Assembly (NCBI GenBank): GCA_020724025.1
Contig: DYHU01000004.1
Location: 1-44,984, forward strand
Direction of reading: 5' to 3'
Length of the DNA stretch: 44,984 nt
DNA from: Syntrophorhabdus sp.
GTDB taxonomy: Bacteria > Desulfobacterota > BSN033 > UBA1163
Position numbers and translations under genes: made by a program
Notes under the pieces: model-generated
Databases searched by the model: none
Seen by the model: the letters and a program-made list of their open reading frames with translations, nothing else
What the model was told of the DNA's origin: nothing
Shown here: piece by piece, positions 39,297 to 44,984 of the stretch
How positions within the stretch are numbered: the first letter of the stretch is position 1
How the letters are laid out: every line of letters starts with the position of its first letter

Positions 39297-40622
39297 ATGA
39301 AAAAAGAGGGAAAGAAGGAATTGAGCAGAAGGGATTTTTTAAAGAGGACGGTCATTGGAACGGCGGCGCTGGGTATAGGCGGCTTTGCGGGAAAGACGGC
39401 CTTTGCCCAGGCAAAACCTCCCATCAAGATCGGGGTCGCCATCTCTCTCACCGGAGCATGGGCCCGCGAGGGAGAATTGGAAGTCGGCGGATATAAACTC
39501 TGGGGAAAGGTCATCAATGAGAAGGGCTGCACCTTTGGCGAGGTTGAGAAATTGGGATGCCCTGGCCCCGGACTTCTGGGGAGGCAGGTGGAGTTTGTCG
39601 TCTACGATGACAAGAGCGACCCCAGCGAGGCGATCAAGCTGATTCGAAAACTGGTCGTCTCGGACAAGGTCGATCTGATCCTGGGACCCTATGGAAGCGC
39701 TGTCTCCAATGCCATTGCGCCCCTGGCAGAAGATTATAAAATTCCCATCATCACTCCCCTGGCCAATGCGCCGGTCATCTGGGAAGGAAAAAAGAGGGAG
39801 TGGTTTGTGGGCGTCCTTCCTCCGGCCTGGAAGAATCTCTACGGATGCCTCATGCTCGGGAAAGAGAAGGGAGCGAAGACCGCGGCCTTCATCTATTCCG
39901 ATACGGCCTTCCCCATCGGAGCAACCCGACCTCTCGTGTCCAGAGCCAAAGAGATGGGGATTCAGGTGGTGCTCGACGAGGCTTATCCCAAAGAGACAGC
40001 AGACTGGGAACCCATCATGTCCAAGGCGTGGTCTCAGAAACCCGATCTGATCCTGGGAGGAGGTTATCTTCCTGATTCGATCGGGCTGGTGAAAGCGGCC
40101 AAGGCGGTCAATGCCACGCCGAAAATGTTTGGATTCCTTGTTGGGCCTGCGATTGCCGATTTCACTAAATCGCTGAAGGGTGATGCCAATTATGTCACAG
40201 GAGAAACATTCTGGGAACCTTTTGTCATTACACCTGGAAACCTCGACTTTTACAGGGCCTACCTGAGAGAGTATAAAAGCGAACCTTCCTACCATGCGGC
40301 CGCCGGTTTTGCCGCGGGACAGATCCTGGAGCGAGCTGTAAAGGAAGTAGGTAATATCGAGGATAAAAAGGCATTGAGAGATAAACTCTATTCGATCAAG
40401 ACCACCACCATCTTCGGCGAATATGAGGTGAATCCTCTGGGCCATCCAGATTCGGGCTGGCAGGTGGGTAAGGCAACCAACCTCATCCAGTGGCAGAAGG
40501 CAGAGGGAAAGAAGCTCCTTCCCAATCAGGTGGCCATTGAGGGAATGGTGAAACAGATCGTCTATCCGGCAGGGATAAAGACAGCCGATGTCATCTTTCC
40601 CTTCCCGGGATGGAGCAAGTAA
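39297..40622 (+). CDS. livK: Branched-chain amino acid-type ABC transporter substrate-binding protein
   Basis: 441 residues, periplasmic-binding fold type I (Leu/Ile/Val-binding). The N-terminus has a twin-arginine signal (SRRDFLK) with hydrophobic stretch and AFAQA cleavage site, so it is exported folded. Body: IKIGVAISLTGAWAREGELE, VYDDKSDPSEAIKLIRKLV, LILGPYGSAVSNAIAPLAED. First gene of the liv operon with a strong AAGGAGGAG site. The ligand could be a branched-chain amino acid, an amide or an aromatic acid; these families diversify widely. Confidence 0.92.
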   Translation: MKKEGKKELSRRDFLKRTVIGTAALGIGGFAGKTAFAQAKPPIKIGVAISLTGAWAREGELEVGGYKLWGKVINEKGCTFGEVEKLGCPGPGLLGRQVEFVVYDDKSDPSEAIKLIRKLVVSDKVDLILGPYGSAVSNAIAPLAEDYKIPIITPLANAPVIWEGKKREWFVGVLPPAWKNLYGCLMLGKEKGAKTAAFIYSDTAFPIGATRPLVSRAKEMGIQVVLDEAYPKETADWEPIMSKAWSQKPDLILGGGYLPDSIGLVKAAKAVNATPKMFGFLVGPAIADFTKSLKGDANYVTGETFWEPFVITPGNLDFYRAYLREYKSEPSYHAAAGFAAGQILERAVKEVGNIEDKKALRDKLYSIKTTTIFGEYEVNPLGHPDSGWQVGKATNLIQWQKAEGKKLLPNQVAIEGMVKQIVYPAGIKTADVIFPFPGWSK

Positions 40623-40626
40623 TCAA

Positions 40627-40714
40627 GAATGATGGAATGTTGGAATAATGGAATAATGACGCCGTAACTATCAACCCATTATTCCATCATTCCATTCTTC
40701 CATTATTCCAAAGT
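40627..40714 (+). other. Imperfect inverted repeat between livK and livH
   Basis: Arms made of GGAATAATGG / CCATTATTCC words (GTTGGAATAATGGAATAATG then CATTATTCCATCATTCCATTC) can form a long stem without a T-run. Such structures after a binding-protein gene often stabilise its mRNA; it may equally be an intergenic repeat. Confidence 0.45.
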
Positions 40715-40728
40715 AATCTTCGATTGCT

Positions 40729-41580
40729 ATGGTCAACTTCATCGAAATCCTTATCCGGGGACTGATGCTGGGCTCTGTTTATGCCCTGGTGGGCATGGGC
40801 CTCACACTGGTCTGGGGAGTCGTGGGAATTGTTAACATCGCCCACGGCGAGTTTGTCATGCTGGGCGCTTATTTAGCCTTCTGGGCTTTCAGCCTCCTCC
40901 ACTTCAACCCTTTACTCTCCGTAGCCCTCTCCATCCCCGTCTTCTTCTTCGCCGGCATGATGATTCATAAACGGATCACCGAGCGATTGATGAAGGCACC
41001 GGAGCTTTCCGCGCTGATCCTGACCTTTGGCATGTCGATCCTCATCTGGAATTTGGCGCAGTTCTTCTGGACCAATACCTACCGCTCCGTTCCTTATTTG
41101 ACCGGTAGCTTTCCCTTTTTCGGATTGGTCTTCGCAAAGAGCAAGACCGTCTCCTTCTTTCTGGCTCTGGGGATCACGGCGGCCCTTTTTTCCTTTCTGA
41201 AATATTCCAAACTGGGAAAGGGGATCAGGGCCACTTCACAGAATTCGGAGGTGGCTCTGGTCTGTGGAATCAATACGATAAAGATGAGGGCCGTGACCTT
41301 TGGAATGGGCATTGGCCTCGCAGGGGCGGCTGGAGCCATCGTCAGCCTTCAATGGGTCATCTTCCCCCAGATGGGCGCAAGTTATGTGTCAAAGGCATTT
41401 GCCATTGTCGTGCTGGGCGGGTTGGGAAATATCCAGGGAGCCTTGGCAGGAGGTCTGATCATCGGAGTGCTGGAGAGCCTGGTGACTCAATATTGGAGCG
41501 CCAAGATGGCGCAGATCATCCCTTCGATGACCATCCTTCTCATCCTCCTGCTCAGGCCCACGGGGTTATTCAAGAAATGA
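40729..41580 (+). CDS. livH: Branched-chain amino acid ABC transporter permease LivH
   Basis: 283 residues, integral inner-membrane permease with about eight helices. Start LIRGLMLGSVYALVGMGLTL and VVGIVNIAHGEFVMLGAYLA are the family signature. The end has VVLGGLGNIQGALAGGLIIG (EAA-like coupling region). Weak ribosome binding site; translated from the liv transcript. Confidence 0.95.
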   Translation: MVNFIEILIRGLMLGSVYALVGMGLTLVWGVVGIVNIAHGEFVMLGAYLAFWAFSLLHFNPLLSVALSIPVFFFAGMMIHKRITERLMKAPELSALILTFGMSILIWNLAQFFWTNTYRSVPYLTGSFPFFGLVFAKSKTVSFFLALGITAALFSFLKYSKLGKGIRATSQNSEVALVCGINTIKMRAVTFGMGIGLAGAAGAIVSLQWVIFPQMGASYVSKAFAIVVLGGLGNIQGALAGGLIIGVLESLVTQYWSAKMAQIIPSMTILLILLLRPTGLFKK

Positions 41581-41644
41581 AGGTTACAAGTAGTATTCGT
41601 AAAATTCGGTGCCATTCGAATCATTCGAAAATTTCATATCCGTC

Positions 41645-42592
41645 ATGACGAATCCATTAAAAAAACTTCGAATCATATTAGGGACAACCATCCTCATGGC
41701 CTTTCTCATCTCGATCCCTTTTTTTACCACGGACTACTGGATCACCCTTTTGGTCCTAATCCTCATCTTCACGGTCTATGCCTCAGGATGGAATCTTTTC
41801 TCGGGGTTGACGGGATATACCAATTTCGGTCTTGCCTGGTTCATTGGCGTAAGCGGTTATGTGAGCAGTCTTCTCATCGCCGACCATAAACTTTTCTGGC
41901 TTTTCGCCTGGCCCATCGGAGCCCTCTTTGTCAGCATCGTCTCTATTGGAGTGGGTTACATCCTTCTAAGGATCAAAGGGGTCTATTTTGCCATCTCCAT
42001 GGTGGCCCTGACCGAAGGGACAAGAGAACTCTTCGGCACGGAATATCTCGAGCCCATCACTCACGGAGGAAAAGGCGTTCCTTTTGTCGCAGGCATCAGC
42101 CTCTCCGCACTCTACTGGTCGATTCTTCTCCTGGCATTCATTACGGTCTTCATCTGCTATCAAGTGACCTCCTCCCAATTCGGTCTTCGACTCATGGCCA
42201 TCCGCGAGGATGAACAGGCTGCAGAGACACTGGGCATTCATACCACCCGGGAAAAGATCATCGCCTTCGCCCTCAGCGCCTTTCTCACAGGGCTGGCAGG
42301 TGCGATCCATTTTACCTATCAGAACTATATTGATCCGTCATTCGGTTTCACCATCCACCTCACCCTTACTCCCATCGTGATGACCCTTTTCGGAGGTGTG
42401 GGAACGGTCTTTGGTCCAGCCATCGGGGCAACGCTCTTCACCTTCATCCATGAGATCCTCTGGGCTGAATTGACCATTCTCTATATGGCGATCTTTGGGG
42501 TCATTCTCATCCTATTGATCCTATTTTTTCCTCAGGGCCTTCTGGGCTGGATGAAGGAGAGAGGGATACTTCCAAGGATCAGGAAGATATAG
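41645..42592 (+). CDS. livM: Branched-chain amino acid ABC transporter permease LivM
   Basis: 315 residues from ATG 41645; a GTG start 12 codons upstream (41609) is possible but lies in ATTCG-type repeat DNA. About nine to ten hydrophobic helices. Signatures: WNLFSGLTGYTNFGLAWFIG and FGLRLMAIREDEQAAETLGI, then a late TLFGGVGTVFGPAIGA segment. Partner of LivH in the inner membrane. Confidence 0.93.
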   Translation: MTNPLKKLRIILGTTILMAFLISIPFFTTDYWITLLVLILIFTVYASGWNLFSGLTGYTNFGLAWFIGVSGYVSSLLIADHKLFWLFAWPIGALFVSIVSIGVGYILLRIKGVYFAISMVALTEGTRELFGTEYLEPITHGGKGVPFVAGISLSALYWSILLLAFITVFICYQVTSSQFGLRLMAIREDEQAAETLGIHTTREKIIAFALSAFLTGLAGAIHFTYQNYIDPSFGFTIHLTLTPIVMTLFGGVGTVFGPAIGATLFTFIHEILWAELTILYMAIFGVILILLILFFPQGLLGWMKERGILPRIRKI

Positions 42593-42593
42593 C

Positions 42594-42640
42594 TCCCCTT
42601 ATCCCTCTCCCCCTGGAGGAGAGGGCGAGGGTGAGGGGAA
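42594..42640 (+). repeat. CTCCCCTTATCCCTC / GAGGGTGAGGGG repeat between livM and livG
   Basis: CCTCTCCCCCTGGAGGAGAGGGCGAGGGTGAGGGG: palindromic intergenic repeat occupying nearly the whole gap; a sister copy lies between livG and livF. Confidence 0.5.
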
Positions 42641-42656
42641 AAGACAGAAGAAAAAG

Positions 42657-43367
42657 ATGAATAAAGAACCCATCTTAAAAATTGATGATGTGGTGAAGAA
42701 ATTCGGTGAGGTGGTGGCGTTGGACCACTGTTCCTTTGACATCGAGCGGGGTTCGATGACCGGCCTGATCGGTCCGAACGGAGCAGGCAAGACAACCCTT
42801 TTCAACCTCATCACCGGAGTGCTTGAGCCCGATTCAGGACATGTCTTCTTTAAAGGGGAAGAGATTACGAGTAAGAAACCCTACGAGATTGCCCGAAGAG
42901 GGGTCGGCAGAACCTATCAGATCATCCGGATCTTTCCGAAGATGACCCTTCTCGAGAATCTCATCGTCGTTGGAAAGGGAAGGGAGAGAAGGGTGATGGA
43001 GAGGGCCATGGAACTGCTCCAACTGGTCAGACTTTCTGAAAAGAAGGACGACTATGCCTCCGACCTCTCCTTCGGCCAGCAGAAGCTCCTCTCCCTGGCA
43101 CAGGTTCTGATGTTCGATGCAGAGCTTATCCTCCTCGATGAACCTGCCGCCGGCATCAATCCAACACTCCAGAATGAATTGATGGCATTGATCCACCGGT
43201 TGAACGAAGAGGGAAAGACCTTCATCATCGTCGAGCACGACATGGGTGTGATCATGAACCACTGTCAGAATGCGATTGCCCTCAACTACGGTCAGAAGAT
43301 TGCAGAGGGAAGTTGCAGCCTCATCCAGAAGGATGAAAGATTGCTGGAACACTATTTCGGAAGATGA
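42657..43367 (+). CDS. livG: Branched-chain amino acid ABC transporter ATPase LivG
   Basis: 236 residues. ABC ATPase: Walker A GPNGAGKTT, Q-loop region after ARRGVGRTYQIIRIFP, signature LSFGQQKLLSLAQ, Walker B LILLDEPAAGINP and His switch in VEHDM. The signature FGQQK is a normal LivG variant of LSGGQ. Together with LivF it energises LivHM. Confidence 0.95.
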   Translation: MNKEPILKIDDVVKKFGEVVALDHCSFDIERGSMTGLIGPNGAGKTTLFNLITGVLEPDSGHVFFKGEEITSKKPYEIARRGVGRTYQIIRIFPKMTLLENLIVVGKGRERRVMERAMELLQLVRLSEKKDDYASDLSFGQQKLLSLAQVLMFDAELILLDEPAAGINPTLQNELMALIHRLNEEGKTFIIVEHDMGVIMNHCQNAIALNYGQKIAEGSCSLIQKDERLLEHYFGR

Positions 43368-43372
43368 CCAAA

Positions 43373-43448
43373 CGTATTCCCTCTCCCTCGCCCGCCCCGC
43401 TTAGCGGAGCGAGGCCGGGGATGGGAGAGGGTGGGGGTGAGGGTGGGA
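43373..43448 (+). repeat. Palindromic repeat forming the livG-livF junction
   Basis: CCCTCTCCCTCGCCCGCCCCGCTTAGCGGAGCGAGGCCGGGGATGGGAGAGGGTGGGGGTGAGGGTGG: the arms are complementary around CCGCTTAGCGG. Its right end overlaps the likely start of livF. Confidence 0.6.
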
Positions 43449-44168
43449 AGAAGAGAACAAAATATTTTAGCCATCGATGGTCTCGTTTCAGGCTATGGAA
43501 AGATGGAGATCCTCCACGGCATCTCCCTCTCGGTGAGAAGAGGTCAGATCGTCGGTTTGATCGGGCCCAACGGAGCCGGGAAATCGACGGTCCTCAAGGC
43601 GGCCGCAGGTCTCTTAAAAGTAATCTCAGGAAAAGTGGTTTTTATGGATGAAGAGGTTACCCATACCCCTCCCTATCAGATCGTGGAGAAAGGCATGGCC
43701 TTCAATCCGCAGGGACGGGTCGTCTTTCCCGACATGACCGTTCAGGAGCACCTCGATATGGGCGCCTGGACGATTAAGGATCGGCAGGAGAAAGAAAAAT
43801 CTTTTGAAAGAATTTATCAACTCTTCCCCTGGTTGATGGAGAGGAAGAAGAGAAAGGCAAGTCAGATGAGCGGAGGGGAACAGCAGATGCTTTCCCTGGC
43901 AAGGGCCATGATGATCCGGCCCAAACTCCTTCTCCTCGACGAACCCTCTCTCGGACTTTCGCCCAAATGGGTCAGAACCGTATTCGAGAAGATTGTGGAG
44001 ATCAAAGAGTCCGGCATCCCCTGCCTCATCGTGGAACAGAAGGCGGCCATGGTCCTGGGATATTCGGATTACGGCTATGTCCTGGAGATGGGAAACAATC
44101 GGTTTGAGGGAAGAGGCCAAGACCTCCTCCAAAACCCCGATGTCCGCCGCCTCTACCTCGGGGGATAA
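43443..44168 (+). CDS. livF: Branched-chain amino acid ABC transporter ATPase LivF
   Basis: 241 residues from GTG 43443; in-frame GTGs at 43431 and 43437 are alternatives. Walker A GPNGAGKST, signature QMSGGEQQMLSLA, Walker B LLLLDEPSLGLSP, His-loop position IVEQKA (LivF has Gln). FNPQGRVVFPDMTVQEHL is the LivF type Q-loop segment. Start codon and G-rich ribosome binding site are supplied by the preceding repeat. Confidence 0.93.
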   Translation: MGRREQNILAIDGLVSGYGKMEILHGISLSVRRGQIVGLIGPNGAGKSTVLKAAAGLLKVISGKVVFMDEEVTHTPPYQIVEKGMAFNPQGRVVFPDMTVQEHLDMGAWTIKDRQEKEKSFERIYQLFPWLMERKKRKASQMSGGEQQMLSLARAMMIRPKLLLLDEPSLGLSPKWVRTVFEKIVEIKESGIPCLIVEQKAAMVLGYSDYGYVLEMGNNRFEGRGQDLLQNPDVRRLYLGG

Positions 44169-44236
44169 CGCTGCGCATAACCAGCTGGCAACGAAGTGCA
44201 GCGGAATTGCCAGTCCGAGTTGATGCGATTGTTATG
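44169..44236. repeat. Imperfect hairpin with attC-like layout at the end of the liv operon
   Basis: ATAAC..GCGCATAAC..CTGGCAA then ATTGCCAG..GTTGATGCG..GTTAT: three consecutive complementary blocks (CTGGCAA/TTGCCAG perfect). The plan resembles an integron attC site, but the outer GTTATGG does not fit the GTTRRRY core. Confidence 0.35.
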
Positions 44237-44681
44237 GGAGATGTTTCAGATCCTCCATATCCTTGAAGCGGCTGCACGCCTGCTTGTTGGTCTTAAGATC
44301 CTCAAGCGAAATGAAGTTCACCGGTATGTCATCTATGTCTATTACCTCTCGTCGCAAATAGCATTCTTCAAAGTTTACACCGGAGGCCCCCGTTATTACT
44401 TCGATCCTGATGGGGGGAACACCCATTCGGATAATCTTGTCCTTTTCGATGAATAAGTCTTTAATCGCCTCTTTTTCCGGCATACCAAAATCACGAAGCA
44501 CCTGCGCCGTCTTTTCGGCATTCACTTCGCTGACCGCAATCCAAATATCCATATCACCAGTGGCCCGCGGATAGCCATAATAACCCACAGCATATCCGCC
44601 AACCACAAGGTACTCAACGCCGTGTGAGTTCAACAGTCTCAAGAAATCTTTGAAGTCTGGATGTAGTTCGATCTGTGCCAT
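44232..44681 (-). CDS. Nucleotidyltransferase (MNT/DUF6036-like)
   Basis: 149 residues from ATG 44681 (AGGA upstream, inside the preceding gene's end). Motifs: YLVVGGYAVGYYGYPRATGD followed by MDIWI (GG-x..D-x-D metal site), and IRIEVITGASGV carrying the third carboxylate. It resembles the protein at 10570-11025 in fold but is clearly divergent in sequence. Overlaps its small upstream partner, suggesting a toxin-antitoxin-like or modification module. Confidence 0.85.
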   Translation of the reverse strand: MAQIELHPDFKDFLRLLNSHGVEYLVVGGYAVGYYGYPRATGDMDIWIAVSEVNAEKTAQVLRDFGMPEKEAIKDLFIEKDKIIRMGVPPIRIEVITGASGVNFEECYLRREVIDIDDIPVNFISLEDLKTNKQACSRFKDMEDLKHLP

Positions 44682-44823
44682 AAACCATCCTTCGGTTAAT
44701 CTCGATTGCATTTAAACGGTCAGCCTTTCCACGGGACAGCCAATATTGCTTCTCTTCCGTAAATTCATCAAGGGAAGAGACAGTAAGTCGCGTTTTATCC
44801 AGACGAGGCATCTTAGTATTCAT
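44614..44823 (-). CDS. Small conserved partner protein of the nucleotidyltransferase
   Basis: 69 residues with SSLDEFTEEKQYWLSRGKAD, RLNAIEINRRMVYG and TSRLQRFLETVE. This pattern (LTVSS..E..YW..R...ERL...E..R...YG......RLQR..E) is a widely recurring small protein encoded before this type of transferase (from memory). The 3' 68 bases overlap the transferase gene. Function unknown. Confidence 0.75.
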   Translation of the reverse strand: MNTKMPRLDKTRLTVSSLDEFTEEKQYWLSRGKADRLNAIEINRRMVYGTDRTTSRLQRFLETVELTRR

Positions 44824-44849
44824 GTCTCTTTATTCCTTCCATGTTTCCC

Positions 44850-44880
44850 ATAACGGCGCCGTGCGCAGCACGGCGCTAAC
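44850..44880. repeat. Hairpin CATAACGGCGCCGTGC..GCACGGCGCTAACG
   Basis: Perfect 8-bp stem CGCCGTGC/GCACGGCG with ATAAC and TAACG at the flanks. Together with 44169-44236 it brackets the transferase pair, as cassette boundaries might. Confidence 0.4.
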
Positions 44881-44918
44881 GTAAAACTAAGCGGTGCGTG
44901 CCTGTAAAACATAATACC

Positions 44919-44984
44919 ATGAGAAAGACTATTAGAAAAGAAAAAACTCGTAAGTCAAAAAAGCATCTTTGTGGCACGCATCTG
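44919..44984 (+). CDS. Start of a small basic protein, truncated by the window edge
   Basis: Open frame from ATG 44919 to the end: MRKTIRKEKTRKSKKHLCGT plus two residues. Lysine/arginine-rich and without a clear ribosome binding site, so only a possible gene. Confidence 0.25.
   Translation, partial: MRKTIRKEKTRKSKKHLCGTHL

Noticed and set aside
39339..40445. 368-codon minus-strand open frame
   Set aside because: Shadow of livK; no family resemblance and no ribosome binding site.
1..44984. CRISPR array, tRNA or rRNA genes
   Set aside because: The palindromic repeats are dispersed and not regularly spaced, and no cloverleaf with a GGTTCGAATCC-type arm or conserved rRNA sequence was found by eye.

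Overview
The window looks like chromosomal DNA of an uncultured strictly anaerobic bacterium of the deltaproteobacterial (Desulfobacterota, Syntrophobacterales-like) type. This placement is an inference from gene content: complex I pieces, two molybdenum/tungsten formate dehydrogenases (one a selenoprotein), sigma-54 regulators, cobalamin-type radical SAM enzymes and a branched-chain amino acid ABC transporter. No rRNA, tRNA or CRISPR array was seen. Intergenic DNA is crowded with palindromic repeats.

Layout. 1-6000 (minus strand): nuoABCD, preceded by a selenocysteine formate dehydrogenase gene (fdhF) that reads through an in-frame TGA followed by a bacterial-type SECIS hairpin. fdhF and nuoA share upstream boxes resembling Rex (NADH-sensing) operators. 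6000-18100 (mostly plus): endonuclease IV, a radical SAM protein, a decayed toxin-antitoxin patch, a nucleotidyltransferase pair flanked by direct repeats, lepA, hemW and two tandem B12-binding radical SAM proteins. 18200-28500 (minus): ettA, a ferredoxin-nitroreductase, tex, a YchF-like GTPase with a degenerate nucleotide site, a frameshifted carboxymuconolactone decarboxylase-family gene, two TPM-domain proteins and lemA. A mobile MITE-like element with another element nested inside it splits the TPM/lemA cluster.

28800-37900 is the most coherent functional unit. A minus-strand operon encodes a receiver-domain protein, NuoE, a NuoF-type flavoprotein and a Cys-type formate dehydrogenase catalytic subunit: together a soluble NAD-linked formate dehydrogenase. 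A near-consensus sigma-54 promoter (GG-N10-GC) lies just upstream. Divergently transcribed from the same intergenic region are a GAF histidine kinase and an NtrC-type sigma-54 activator, so the activator probably drives the operon. The first gene (receiver protein) and last gene (formate dehydrogenase) carry a similar C-terminal helical module of about 40-55 residues. The other formate dehydrogenase in the window lacks it. I regard this as the best candidate for an undescribed system: a regulator and the enzyme it is co-transcribed with sharing a small domain.

37900-44200 (plus, except one gene): a protein of decapeptide AIGQ-type repeats, a cyclase-family protein with altered metal ligands (minus), and livKHMGF for uptake of branched-chain amino acids or related compounds, with repeats between several liv genes. 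The right end holds a second nucleotidyltransferase plus small-partner pair flanked by cassette-like hairpins.
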